A stretch of 64,000 bases of DNA from an uncultured Cellulophaga sp. (GCA_947496695.1 CANMEI010000005.1:216495-280494), one strand, 5' to 3'. Positions 27,490 through 37,332 are shown, counted from the first letter of the stretch. The notes: generated by a model from the letters alone, not told the origin. Numbers and translations: made by a program.

Positions 27490-29911
27490 ATTACTAGTAG
27501 TATTGTTTTTTTGCACTCAATATTTTTTTGCACAAAATGTAACTCTTCAAGTTGTAGATACAGAAACAGAAGAACCAATACCCGGGGTAAATGTTTTTAA
27601 AAACAAAAACGAATTTATAGGTTATACTACTAGTAATGGTTTACTTTCTGTTGAAGCACCAGATACTACGGTTATTTTAACCTTTCAATCATTAGGATAT
27701 AAAACTTCCGAAAAGACTTTTACTATAAACGAGAATAGCCAAACAATTTCGGTTTATTTAGAAGCCTTAGTTGAGAATTTATCTGATGTTGTTATAGTTG
27801 CTAAGAAAAAAGAAGACTATGCTTTAACGACATTAAAACCTGTAGAGGGAACACATATTTATGCAGGTAGAAAAACTGAAGTAGTAAATCTAGATTTGAT
27901 TCAAGGAAATAAAGCATCAAATAATCCAAGACAAGTTTTTTCAAAAGTAGCAGGTTTAAATATTTATGATAGTAATGATGGTGGTTTGCAATTAAATATT
28001 GGAGGTAGAGGTTTAGACCCCAATAGAACTGCAAATTTTAATACACGCCAAAATGATTATGATATTAGTGCCGATGTATTAGGCTATCCTGAGAGTTATT
28101 ATACACCTCCAACAGAAGCATTAGAGAAAATTCAAATTATTAGAGGTGCTGCTTCATTACAATACGGAACACAGTTTGGAGGCTTAATTAATTTTATTAC
28201 AAAATCTCCTGTGAAAAATAAACCAATTGAGTTTGTAACACGAAATACCATAGGCTCCTACGGTACATTCTCAAATTTCACATCATTAAGTGGTTCAGTA
28301 AAAAAGTTTGGTTATTATGTGTATTATAATGGCAAAACGGGAAATGGCTTCCGGCCAAATTCAGATTATAAATCAGATAACTATTTTGTACATTTAGATT
28401 ATCATTTTAATGAGAAAAGCGATATTTCTTTTGAGGTTTCTTCTCTTAATTATTTAGCACACCAACCCGGAGGACTATCTGATGTTCAGTTTTTGGAAGA
28501 CCCAACACAAAGCTACCTTAAACGTAATTGGTTTGATGTAGATTGGAAATTATACAATTTTAAATTTAACCATAATTTTAATGAGGTGTCTAAATTATCA
28601 TTGAGTTTATTCGCTTTAGATGCATCACGAAAAGCTATAGGGTTTAGAGGTAATCCGAACCAAGTTGCACCAAATTTATTTAGTACTAATGCAGATGAAA
28701 TAGATGAAGATGGTAACTATGTTTTTGAAAGAGATTTATTAGTAGGTAACTTTAATAATTATGGTGCAGAAGCTCGGTTTTTATCAAGTTATGTTATTAA
28801 CGATAAAAAACAATATTACTTGTTAGGTGCCAAAATTTATAATGCTAATAACAATCAAAGACAAGGTGCAGGTAGTAAAGGTGTTGATGCTGATTTTAAT
28901 TTTATTGATGCTCCAGAGTATGTAAATCAAAATGATTTTGAATTTCCGAATTTTAATGCGTCAATATTTGGAGAACATATTTTTAATGTAAATGAATATT
29001 TAAGTTTGACACCAGGTTTTAGATTTGAGCATATTAAAACCGAATCAGAAGGGAGTTACTATGATGCTACTACAGATGCTTATATTGATGATAATAACCT
29101 TTTTGTTAGAAATTTTGTGCTATTAGGTTTAGGAGTAAGTTATAAACCTAATACTATTTTTGAATTGTATGGTAATGTATCACAAAATTATAGATCGGTT
29201 ACTTTTTCAGATATTAGAACGGTTAACCCTTCTTTTATTATTGATGAAAGTATTACAGATGAAAAAGGGTTTACAGCTGATTTAGGGGTAAGGGGCCATG
29301 TTGATAAGACTTTTTCGTATGATGCTAACGTGTTTGCACTATATTATAATAATAGAATAGGGCAGGTGCTTAATGATAGAGCACAATGGGTTAGAAAAAA
29401 TACAGGTACAGCTTTAATTTACGGTTTGGAGTCTTTATTACAATGGAATATTAAAGAAGCCTATTTTAAAGAAAACAACAATATAAAATTTGATATTTTT
29501 TCTAATTTAGCTATTACAGAATCTGTATACTTAAAATCAGATGAAGTAAATGTAGCAGGAAACAAAGTAGAATATATTCCTACTTTTAATTTAAAAACTG
29601 GAGTTAGTTTTGGTTGGAAAAATTTATTGTCTAGTTTGCAATATACCTATGTAAGTGAACAATTTACAGATGTTACCAACTCACCTTATGATCCTGAAAA
29701 CAATGTAAATGTTATTGGAGCAATACCTGGTTATGATATTTTAGATTTATCATTATCGTATAAATTCTCTAATAATTTTCGTTTAGAATCGGGTATAAAT
29801 AATTTATTAGATAATAGTTATTTTACGCGTAGAGCAACAGGATATCCTGGTCCTGGAATTATACCAGCAATGCCTAGAAATTATTATGCTACCCTAGAGA
29901 TTAAATTTTAA
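27470..29911 (+). CDS. TonB-dependent receptor, iron/haem or siderophore uptake
   Basis: 813-residue outer membrane receptor. Signal peptide (ending YFFAQ), a carboxypeptidase-regulatory-like beta-sandwich at residues about 24-105 (ETEEPIPGVNVF), the plug (VFSKVAGLNIYDSNDGGLQLNIGGRGLDPNRT through AASLQYGTQFGGLINF), then a beta-barrel ending MPRNYYATLEIKF with a terminal Phe. The plug resembles FecA-type ferric-chelate receptors. The start overlaps the HTTM gene by 20 nt. A convergent operon begins its end across a bidirectional terminator. Confidence 0.93.
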   Translation: MRLKDFKLLVVLFFCTQYFFAQNVTLQVVDTETEEPIPGVNVFKNKNEFIGYTTSNGLLSVEAPDTTVILTFQSLGYKTSEKTFTINENSQTISVYLEALVENLSDVVIVAKKKEDYALTTLKPVEGTHIYAGRKTEVVNLDLIQGNKASNNPRQVFSKVAGLNIYDSNDGGLQLNIGGRGLDPNRTANFNTRQNDYDISADVLGYPESYYTPPTEALEKIQIIRGAASLQYGTQFGGLINFITKSPVKNKPIEFVTRNTIGSYGTFSNFTSLSGSVKKFGYYVYYNGKTGNGFRPNSDYKSDNYFVHLDYHFNEKSDISFEVSSLNYLAHQPGGLSDVQFLEDPTQSYLKRNWFDVDWKLYNFKFNHNFNEVSKLSLSLFALDASRKAIGFRGNPNQVAPNLFSTNADEIDEDGNYVFERDLLVGNFNNYGAEARFLSSYVINDKKQYYLLGAKIYNANNNQRQGAGSKGVDADFNFIDAPEYVNQNDFEFPNFNASIFGEHIFNVNEYLSLTPGFRFEHIKTESEGSYYDATTDAYIDDNNLFVRNFVLLGLGVSYKPNTIFELYGNVSQNYRSVTFSDIRTVNPSFIIDESITDEKGFTADLGVRGHVDKTFSYDANVFALYYNNRIGQVLNDRAQWVRKNTGTALIYGLESLLQWNIKEAYFKENNNIKFDIFSNLAITESVYLKSDEVNVAGNKVEYIPTFNLKTGVSFGWKNLLSSLQYTYVSEQFTDVTNSPYDPENNVNVIGAIPGYDILDLSLSYKFSNNFRLESGINNLLDNSYFTRRATGYPGPGIIPAMPRNYYATLEIKF

Positions 29912-29933
29912 AACTCTAGTAAATCTATCTAAT

Positions 29934-29976
29934 ATAAAAGAGCCTACTATATAAATTATATAGTAGGCTCTTTTAT
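29934..29976. terminator. Bidirectional terminator between convergent iron operons
   Basis: 20-bp perfect stem (29934-29953 with 29957-29976) and a 3-nt loop (AAT), with A/T-rich flanks on both strands. It separates the TonB receptor (+) from the imelysin (-). Confidence 0.88.
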
Positions 29977-29993
29977 ACCTTTAATTATATGTT

Positions 29994-31067
29994 TTAGTCA
30001 CCATCATTATCTGTAGGTAATACAGTTACTGATAACAAACTAGCGCCATCTACTGAAAAATAAACTGTTAAATCACCAACAGCATTATACAATGCTTGAA
30101 CTTTTTCTGGGTTAGTAGTAATTGCATCATATAATGAAGTGTCAATAGCATCAATGCTTTCGTATACTTCATTAAAACTAATTGCTATTTCTGCTGATAG
30201 TGCTCCGGTATCATCAATTTCATCAACTATACTTGCAAAATTTACATCACTTAAGCTGTAAATGTATTCTATCTCTTCAATACTAGATTTAATAAGCTGT
30301 AATGACTTTTTGCTTCTAAAAGCTTCCAATATTTCAAGATCAATATTATCTGAACTTTCTAAGCCTGCAGGTTTTCCAATTTTAGTAACTTTTATAACGT
30401 CAAGAATATTAATCAATTGGTTAAAAGCTAAACAACGCGCATTACTAGTACATGCATCACCATCAGAATTTGCAAATTCTGTTTTATAGTCATTCTCCCA
30501 AAAATCAAGTAATAATTCTGTTTGTCTTAATATTTCATTAGCAACGCCTAACAAGTAATTTACTCTAAATTCATTTGCTTGTAATAATGATAAAGCCTCA
30601 TTAGTATTTTGTTCATCAAACAATAAATACTCCATAGCACCTAAACCTTTTGATGTTGTACTTTTTACACTTATATAACTTGTATCATAAGTAGCTTCTT
30701 CTGAAACTAAAGTCTCTATAATTGCTGTGTTTACTGGAAAATTAAAAATATTAGTATCGTAAAAATTTTGTTTGACAGGTACATAATTGTATGCTCTAAC
30801 TTTTGAGTATGAGGTAGTAGCAATAAGCCATTGGTCTTGCAATAAAACTAAATTTTCTAATGTTTGCGATTCATTAAATTGATTGATGTATTCAATTTCT
30901 GTTTCAATTTCTGTTTTAAAATCGATAATAGCAGGATAGATATTTGTGCTATAAAAGTTTGCATAAAAATCATCTAAAGGTTCAATTGTTGTACTATCAC
31001 TATCATCATTTTTACAAGAAAAAATAATTAGGATAATAAATATTGTTGAGAAAACGTATTTTTTCAT
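29994..31067 (-). CDS. Imelysin family lipoprotein
   Basis: 357-residue imelysin. Lipobox at LIIFSCKND (Cys18). The metal-site signature is altered to GLGAMEYLLF (about residue 135): it keeps Glu but not His. The C-terminus reads PTDNDGD, resembling the DSDGD tail of the imelysin encoded at 24979-26121 in the opposite operon, which suggests a shared origin. It begins 1 nt after the di-haem oxidoreductase stop, so it is co-transcribed with it. Confidence 0.85.
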   Translation of the reverse strand: MKKYVFSTIFIILIIFSCKNDDSDSTTIEPLDDFYANFYSTNIYPAIIDFKTEIETEIEYINQFNESQTLENLVLLQDQWLIATTSYSKVRAYNYVPVKQNFYDTNIFNFPVNTAIIETLVSEEATYDTSYISVKSTTSKGLGAMEYLLFDEQNTNEALSLLQANEFRVNYLLGVANEILRQTELLLDFWENDYKTEFANSDGDACTSNARCLAFNQLINILDVIKVTKIGKPAGLESSDNIDLEILEAFRSKKSLQLIKSSIEEIEYIYSLSDVNFASIVDEIDDTGALSAEIAISFNEVYESIDAIDTSLYDAITTNPEKVQALYNAVGDLTVYFSVDGASLLSVTVLPTDNDGD

Positions 31068-31068
31068 T

Positions 31069-32499
31069 TTATAAAGAGTTTAAAAAGTCTAATAGTTGTT
31101 GCCTTTCAGTGGCAGTTAAAGCGATAAAATCTTCTTTTGCTTGCGCGGCTTCACCACCATGCCATAAAATAGCTTCTTCAATACTTCTTGCTCTACCATC
31201 GTGTAATAAAAAAGTATGATCATTTACAGTTTCAATCATGCCTAAGCCCCATAAAGCTTGTGTTCTCCATTCACTTCCTGTAGCTAAAAAATCGGCTCTA
31301 TTATCAGCTAAATCGTCACCCATATCATGTAATAAAAAATCAGAGTAGGGTTTTATATCTATATTAGATATCTGTGGTAAAAATTCATAATCACTAGTTG
31401 TAAAATCATCTATATGACATTTAATACAAGCCAATTCACTAAAAAGGTTTTTACCTTTTAAAACATCAATATCTTGATAGTTTCTTCGAATAGGAACTGA
31501 TATTGCGGCTTGGTAGGTCATAATTCTACTAAATTGTGTGTCATTCACTTCTGCTGTATCACCTTCGTTTATACCGTTGTATAACTCAGTACAATCAACA
31601 CCATCAGGGCAATTTTCATCAGGAAAAATAGTAGTAGTTAATCCCATATCGCCATTAAATGCAGCAGCAACCTGCTGTTCAAGTGAAGGTTGATTAGCTT
31701 TCCAGCCAAATTTACCAATGGTAGTTTTATTTTCGCTTACATTCCATACATAATTTGCTCTGCCAGAAATACCATCACCATCAGCATCATTCTCGTCAGC
31801 ATTGGCTAAGATACTTTCTTCTGATAATGCATCAACAAAACCAAGACCAATTACTTGCTGTCCAACTCTTGGTGATTGTTCGGCTCCTGCAATACTGCCA
31901 TATTTTTCATTTGTTATGGTGTAAATAGGTTTTCTTAATTCATAAGTTTCACCATCATCATAAGTACCAGTAATATATTCAAAAGTAACATTTATAGTAC
32001 CCTCAGCATCAAATGTTAAGTTGGCATCATCCTGTAATTGACCACCATATCCAGGAAAATTTATTGGACCAGTAATTAAATCGTTTCCAGAACTTAATCG
32101 TATTAAAAAACCTTCTGAACCGCTTCCTGTTTCTAAAATTGGTTGCCCTCTACCGTCTCTTAGGTGACAGGCACTACAAGCTCTTGCATTGAAAATAGGG
32201 CCTAAACCATCTCTTGAGGTTGTAGTGGCAGGTGCTGATACCCAACTTTGATCAAACATAGCATTTCCAACTCCAAAAAAAGAAAGTTCTAACTCTTCTA
32301 AAATGGGTATTGCTCTACCAAATGCTTTATCAGCTGTAAAAGCTTCAATGGAAAGATCTGACACTAGGTTTTCTTCACCTTCAACATAATTTAAAGCTAT
32401 GTATGTTGCTTCTTCGGCTTCTTCATCTATTTCAATATAATCATCATTAGAACATGATACAATTAGTAGATAAAAAAGTAGGAAAAGGTATTTATTCAT
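31069..32499 (-). CDS. Di-haem oxidoreductase (DUF1111) lipoprotein
   Basis: 476-residue lipoprotein (lipobox LLIVSCSND, Cys16) of the di-haem oxidoreductase/putative peroxidase family. Two haem c sites are visible: ACSACHLRDGRG (about residue 110) and ACIKCHIDDF (about 355). Electron transfer and possibly peroxidase activity at the outer face or in the periplasm are expected. It lies between two imelysin genes, the common arrangement in Bacteroidetes. It may handle iron or haem oxidation state (inference). Confidence 0.88.
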   Translation of the reverse strand: MNKYLFLLFYLLIVSCSNDDYIEIDEEAEEATYIALNYVEGEENLVSDLSIEAFTADKAFGRAIPILEELELSFFGVGNAMFDQSWVSAPATTTSRDGLGPIFNARACSACHLRDGRGQPILETGSGSEGFLIRLSSGNDLITGPINFPGYGGQLQDDANLTFDAEGTINVTFEYITGTYDDGETYELRKPIYTITNEKYGSIAGAEQSPRVGQQVIGLGFVDALSEESILANADENDADGDGISGRANYVWNVSENKTTIGKFGWKANQPSLEQQVAAAFNGDMGLTTTIFPDENCPDGVDCTELYNGINEGDTAEVNDTQFSRIMTYQAAISVPIRRNYQDIDVLKGKNLFSELACIKCHIDDFTTSDYEFLPQISNIDIKPYSDFLLHDMGDDLADNRADFLATGSEWRTQALWGLGMIETVNDHTFLLHDGRARSIEEAILWHGGEAAQAKEDFIALTATERQQLLDFLNSL

Positions 32500-32520
32500 T
32501 GTTGGTTATTTAAACTCAAA

Positions 32521-32550
32521 AAACTGAAACCTATTTATAGGTTTCAGTTT
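32521..32550 (-). terminator. Hairpin between imelysin and di-haem oxidoreductase genes
   Basis: Perfect 14-bp arms (AAACTGAAACCTAT and complement) with a 2-nt loop; on the minus strand the hairpin is followed by a run of T. It sits inside the minus-strand operon, so it probably lowers expression of the downstream genes relative to the first imelysin. Confidence 0.65.
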
Positions 32551-32593
32551 CTAATAGAAAATTAGTGTAAATATAACTGTAAAGTGTATATTA

Positions 32594-33820
32594 TTAGTTT
32601 ATAGTAATACTAATACCTAACTCGCTAGCGGCGTCAGCAATAGCAGTTCCTTGATTTTTTAATGCAGAAGACAATTCGCCAGCTGGACCACCAGAACCTA
32701 GAGTTTCTTCACTAACAATCTCATCAAAATTTTTGTCAAGACTTAATAATATATCTAATTTAGATAATGTGTTGTTAGCTGCGGTTTCAAGATCTTCAGA
32801 GGTAGTAGTGTTTTCAGTTGCTACTAAATCAATTAATGAAGTTCCAGAAATAAGAGTTCCAGTTTTAGACGTGTATGAACCTTGAATTACATTATTGATA
32901 CCATTAACGTTTGCCCACATATCTTGATTAGTATTATCAGAAAAACAAGAGTGCTCATTTTCTTGACCTTCGTCAATAGCAGGGTCAATTCTTTCTAAAG
33001 CAACTTCACCGTTAGAGATAAAACCAATACCGTTTAATATGTTTGTTAATGCAGTTTCTTCTTCTAAAGCTTCAAAAGTTAACCTGTAAGAACCACCCGT
33101 TTCCCAAGTATCACTTAAGTCTTTTAAATCATTTACTAGTAAATCAGTTACGATTTGTAAATATGTTGCTCTTCTATCAGCGTAATCAGCAGTAGTATAA
33201 TCAGTGTATGACCTATCTCCTGAACCAGAGTAGTCATTTGCTTCATGAGTAACAGCATTGTAATTTAAATCTTGTCCCCAAAGCAAAAATTCAATGGCAT
33301 GCCAGCCTACAGAAATAGAATCATCATTAGGAGTTTCGTTATTATTGATTAAGTTTTCTTCTGTTAATTCAAAAGTTTCATCTCCAATTAATCCGTTTTG
33401 TACATAACCACCTAAGTTGTCAGACACATAATCAATATAACCTTCATCTAAAGGCCAAGCATTAATTTGCCCTTCTGTAGCTAATAATTCTTCGTTGTCA
33501 ATTGGTCCATTAGCCTCTCTAAAAGCTTCAGTTTGTCCGTAAAAATCACGCGCATACAACCACGCTTCTCTAGCAGCTTCAAGAGTTTCTTCTGTAGGTG
33601 TTTCTAAAAAAGCATTAATAGCAGTTTGCATTTCAACTGCTGATGTGTAAGAATCATTATAGTTTGTTGCTGCTATAGTTGCGTAAGTAGCAATAAAGTC
33701 TTCACTGGTTGCTTCTGTTGTGTTATCAATACTGTCATCTGTATCATCATTATTACAGCTTGTTAGTGTTAAAGCCATTATTAAAGATGATTTGGCTAAT
33801 ACTTTGAGATAATTGGTCAT
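32594..33820 (-). CDS. Imelysin family lipoprotein with intact GxHxxE motif (IrpA-like)
   Basis: 408-residue imelysin. Lipobox ALTLTSCNND (Cys22), acidic linker, then two helical bundles. It keeps the GxHxxE motif (GWHAIEFLLWGQDLN, about residue 174) that marks the putative metal-binding site of imelysin/IrpA proteins. It is first in its operon and followed by a hairpin before the di-haem oxidoreductase. Of the three imelysins here it is the one most like the canonical iron-regulated protein. Confidence 0.9.
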   Translation of the reverse strand: MTNYLKVLAKSSLIMALTLTSCNNDDTDDSIDNTTEATSEDFIATYATIAATNYNDSYTSAVEMQTAINAFLETPTEETLEAAREAWLYARDFYGQTEAFREANGPIDNEELLATEGQINAWPLDEGYIDYVSDNLGGYVQNGLIGDETFELTEENLINNNETPNDDSISVGWHAIEFLLWGQDLNYNAVTHEANDYSGSGDRSYTDYTTADYADRRATYLQIVTDLLVNDLKDLSDTWETGGSYRLTFEALEEETALTNILNGIGFISNGEVALERIDPAIDEGQENEHSCFSDNTNQDMWANVNGINNVIQGSYTSKTGTLISGTSLIDLVATENTTTSEDLETAANNTLSKLDILLSLDKNFDEIVSEETLGSGGPAGELSSALKNQGTAIADAASELGISITIN

Positions 33821-34266
33821 TATTGTTCTTATTTAGACTTGTTTAAAATAATATTTTGCAATATTAAAGCTTATTTAGACTATATAAAAATAAAAGTTAA
33901 AAATAATGTGTTAATGTTAAATTTTTAAGATTAAGTATTTGTTATCTTAAATATTTATTTACACTAGTTGTAACACAACCTTTTCATAGCTAAATACTTA
34001 GGTTTTTATAGCTATTTCATATTATTTTATACTTAAATTAAGGTGTAAAATAAAAATTATAGATTTTTTTGACGAAAAAAAAATACTTCTATAAATACTT
34101 TTACATGTGTTGGTTAAACTGTTGATTTAAAGTTAGTTTAAGTTTTTATTTACAAATTGTTAATAAAACTGTGGAAAAGCTAATAAGACTTTTGGTTAAA
34201 AAATGGCAAATACTTTAGACCTTTATACTCTCAAAACAGAACCATTTTTAATTCCGGCATCATCAC
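33821..34266. other. Intergenic promoter region between imelysin and nrdB
   Basis: No gene is seen. The region must hold divergent promoters. For nrdB a TTTG (34191-34194) and TACTTTAG (34211-34218) fit the Bacteroidetes promoter pattern with a 16-nt spacer. I recognise no NrdR box or Fur box. A 28-codon reading frame at 34203-34289 overlaps the nrdB start but looks fortuitous. Confidence 0.55.
34191..34218 (+). promoter_or_regulatory. Candidate nrdBA promoter
   Basis: TTTG at 34191-34194, 16-nt spacer, TACTTTAG at 34211-34218 (one mismatch to TAnnTTTG). Transcription would start near 34225, about 40 nt before the nrdB ATG. Confidence 0.4.
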
Positions 34267-35541
34267 ATGAAAATTACGCACCTTATTAAGAGGGATTTTA
34301 CTACAAAACCCTTTCAGTTACATAAAATATCAAATGCTATACTAAAGGCAATGACTTCGGTTGATCATGGAGACCTTTCTGATGCAGAAAAAATTTCAAA
34401 TACAGTGCACGAAGCATTGTTAGAGCGTAATGAAACCGTTGAAAACTATACACCAACTGTTGAAGAAGTTCAAGATTTTGTAGAGACAAAATTAATGGAA
34501 GCTGGCTTTTTTGATGTTGCAAAAGCGTACATACTTTACCGTAACGAACAAACACAAAAAAGAAAGACAAATATATTTGAAAAGCGTATTAATTTAAAGC
34601 CATACGAGTACCCACAGTTGTATGAATATGTGCCTGCAATACGTCACTCATATTGGATACATTCTGAATTTAATTTTACTAGTGATATTCAAGATTTTAA
34701 AGCACGTTTAACTGGTGTAGAGCAAAGTGCTATTAAAAATACTATGTTGGCTATTTCTCAAATTGAAGTAGCTGTTAAGAGTTTTTGGGGTGATATTTAC
34801 CACAAAATGCCAAAACCAGAAATAGGATCTGTTGGAGCAACTTTTGCTGAAAGTGAAGTGCGCCATGCAGATGCTTATTCACACCTTCTTGAAATTTTAG
34901 GCTTAAATAATGAGTTTAAAAATTTAAAGAAAAAACCAGTAATAATGAAAAGAGTGCAGTATTTAGAAACTGCATTAAAAAATGCTAAAAGTGAAGATAA
35001 TAAGGAGTATGCAGAGTCAATACTTTTATTCTCTCTATTTATTGAGCACGTATCATTATTTTCACAATTCTTAATTATCATGGCCTTCAATAAGCATAAA
35101 AATATGCTGAAAGGTGTTTCTAATGTAGTAGAGGCAACATCAAAAGAAGAGCAAATTCATGGTGATTTTGGTATTGATATTATCAAAATTATTAAAGATG
35201 AAAATCCAGATTGGTTTGATGCTGATTACAACAAATTAATACAACAAATATGTAAAGATGCTTTTGTTGCAGAAAGTAATGTTGTTGATTGGATTTTTGA
35301 AGAAGGAGAACTTGATTTCTTACCAAAAGATGTTATCAATGAATTTATTAAAAACAGATTTAATAACTCATTAGAAGCAATTGGTATTGATAAAGTATTT
35401 GAAGTAAATGAAGAATTATTATCACAAACAGAATGGTTTGATGATGAGATTATTGGAACAAAACACGGTGATTTCTTCGTGAAGAGATCTATCAATTATA
35501 GTAAAAGAACACAAAGTATAACTAGCGACGACCTATTTTAG
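34267..35541 (+). CDS. nrdB: Ribonucleotide reductase small subunit with N-terminal ATP-cone
   Basis: 424 residues, longer than the usual about 330-375 because of an N-terminal ATP-cone (about residues 1-95, starting KITHLIKRDFTTKPFQLHKISNAILKA-like). The rest is the ferritin-like radical-generating subunit: WIHSEFNF, ESEVRHADAYSHL, FIEHVSLF and KEEQIHGDFG supply the metal ligands, and a Tyr lies four residues after the first His. ATP-cones normally sit in the large subunit; a small-subunit cone is known from marine Bacteroidetes (Leeuwenhoekiella) and is where dATP inhibits. It pairs with the cone-less nrdA right after it (no gap). Confidence 0.93.
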   Translation: MKITHLIKRDFTTKPFQLHKISNAILKAMTSVDHGDLSDAEKISNTVHEALLERNETVENYTPTVEEVQDFVETKLMEAGFFDVAKAYILYRNEQTQKRKTNIFEKRINLKPYEYPQLYEYVPAIRHSYWIHSEFNFTSDIQDFKARLTGVEQSAIKNTMLAISQIEVAVKSFWGDIYHKMPKPEIGSVGATFAESEVRHADAYSHLLEILGLNNEFKNLKKKPVIMKRVQYLETALKNAKSEDNKEYAESILLFSLFIEHVSLFSQFLIIMAFNKHKNMLKGVSNVVEATSKEEQIHGDFGIDIIKIIKDENPDWFDADYNKLIQQICKDAFVAESNVVDWIFEEGELDFLPKDVINEFIKNRFNNSLEAIGIDKVFEVNEELLSQTEWFDDEIIGTKHGDFFVKRSINYSKRTQSITSDDLF

Positions 35542-37332
35542 ATGAAAGACTTAAACACTACCCAGGGGAACAAAGAGACGACAATTAGCGAAAGCGAACA
35601 ACTTGTAAAAGCAAGAATGGAAGCGCTTAAAAGTCATAAAGAAAATTCAGAATCAGGAGGTTTTGAATGGTTAACGGAACATAGCCGTAAATTTTTAGAT
35701 TCTGGTTATTTAACAGGAGGTGAAACTGCGGAACAACGTATTCGTGAAATTGCAGATAGAGCTGAGCATTTATTAGATATGCCTGGTTTTTCAGATAAGT
35801 TCTATGGTTATATGTCTGAAGGGTATTATTCTTTAGCGTCGCCAGTATGGTCTAACTTTGGAAAAGAAAGAGGTTTACCAATTAGTTGTTTTGGTTCGCA
35901 TATTGACGATGACATGGGTAATATTCTATATACGCAGTCAGAAGTTGGTATGATGTCTAAAATGGGAGGTGGTACTTCTGGTTACTTTGGGAAAATTAGA
36001 CATAGAGGTGCGGAAGTTAAAAATAATGGTCAAGCTTCTGGTGCTGTACACATTATGCAACTTTTCGAATCAATGGTTGATGTTGTTAGTCAAGGTTCTG
36101 TTCGTCGTGGTCGTTTTTCTCCGTATTTACCAGTTGAGCACCCAGACATTATGGAGTTCTTAGAAATTGGTACTGAAGGGAATCCTATACAAGAATTGAC
36201 TCATGGTGTAACCGTGACCAATGAATGGATGCAGCAAATGATTGATGGTGATACTGATAAACGTGCAATCTGGGCAAAAGTATTGCAACGTAGAGGAGAA
36301 ATGGGTTACCCATATATTTTCTTTAAAGATAATGCCAATAATGGTGCGGCAGATGTTTATAAAGATAATAACCATACAGTTTATGCAAGTAATCTTTGTA
36401 CAGAAATAATGTTGCCTTCTAATGATAATTGGTCTTTTGTTTGTGTGTTGTCATCAATTAATGTAATGCATTATGACAAGTGGAAAGATACCGATGCTGT
36501 AGAAACTATGGTATACTTTTTAGATGCTGTTATTACAGAGTTTCTTGAAAAATTAGAAGCGTATCGTGATTCAGAGAAACGAGAAGATAGACAAACATTC
36601 TTGTTCATGGAGCGTGCTTATAATTTTGCAAAAGATAACCGTGCTTTAGGCCTTGGTGTATTAGGGTGGCATTCTTTATTACAATCTAAAATGCTTCCAT
36701 TTAACAGTCAAAAAGCATATGACTTAAATAATGAGATTTTTAGAACTATAAAAACAAAATCATATAAAGCATCTGAAGAATTAGCAGGTATATTTGGTGA
36801 GCCAGCTGTTCTTAAAGGGTATGGAAGACGTAATACAACTTTGAATGCAGTAGCGCCTACAACTTCATCAGCTTTTATTCTAGGGCAGGTTTCACAAGGT
36901 ATTGAACCAATTTGGTCTAATATTTATGTAAAAGATATTGCTAAAGTTAAAACAACTATTAAGAATCCTTTCTTAGTAGAATTATTAGAAGAAAAAGCTC
37001 AGAATGTAACTGCAGTATGGCACAGTATTCGAGAACGTGATGGTTCTGTACAGCATTTAGATTTCTTATCAGATAATGAAAAAGAAGTTTTTAAAACGTA
37101 TTCTGAAATAGATCAATTAGATATTATTTATCAAGCCGCAAACAGACAGAATCATATAGATCAAGGGCAGTCTGTCAATATTATTGTGCATCCTGATATG
37201 CCAGTAAAAGAGATTAATAAAATCCACGTTACCGCATGGAAACTTGGTTTAAAATCACTTTACTACCAACATAGTATGAATGCAGCACAAAAATTTAAGC
37301 AGAAGAAAGATTGTGCGAGTTGTGAAGCATAA
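35542..37332 (+). CDS. nrdA: Ribonucleoside-diphosphate reductase large subunit
   Basis: 596-residue catalytic subunit, shorter than the common about 760 residues, as expected for a form without the N-terminal ATP-cone. Key parts: SCFGSHIDDDMG (about 112-123; active-site Cys region), NLCTEIMLPSNDN with the second Cys and catalytic Glu, the FVCVLSSINV strand, and the C-terminal redox pair DCASCEA. It converts NDPs to dNDPs with the radical supplied by NrdB. Its ATG directly follows the nrdB stop, and a terminator follows at 37356. Confidence 0.94.
   Translation: MKDLNTTQGNKETTISESEQLVKARMEALKSHKENSESGGFEWLTEHSRKFLDSGYLTGGETAEQRIREIADRAEHLLDMPGFSDKFYGYMSEGYYSLASPVWSNFGKERGLPISCFGSHIDDDMGNILYTQSEVGMMSKMGGGTSGYFGKIRHRGAEVKNNGQASGAVHIMQLFESMVDVVSQGSVRRGRFSPYLPVEHPDIMEFLEIGTEGNPIQELTHGVTVTNEWMQQMIDGDTDKRAIWAKVLQRRGEMGYPYIFFKDNANNGAADVYKDNNHTVYASNLCTEIMLPSNDNWSFVCVLSSINVMHYDKWKDTDAVETMVYFLDAVITEFLEKLEAYRDSEKREDRQTFLFMERAYNFAKDNRALGLGVLGWHSLLQSKMLPFNSQKAYDLNNEIFRTIKTKSYKASEELAGIFGEPAVLKGYGRRNTTLNAVAPTTSSAFILGQVSQGIEPIWSNIYVKDIAKVKTTIKNPFLVELLEEKAQNVTAVWHSIRERDGSVQHLDFLSDNEKEVFKTYSEIDQLDIIYQAANRQNHIDQGQSVNIIVHPDMPVKEINKIHVTAWKLGLKSLYYQHSMNAAQKFKQKKDCASCEA

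Noticed and set aside
33821..34266. Fur box or NrdR box in the imelysin-nrdB intergenic region
   Set aside because: AT-rich stretches give weak partial matches only; no convincing palindrome.
34203..34289. 28-codon reading frame overlapping the nrdB start, possible leader peptide
   Set aside because: The likely promoter (-7 at 34211-34218) lies inside it, and the sequence has no regulatory pattern. A chance frame in AT-rich DNA.
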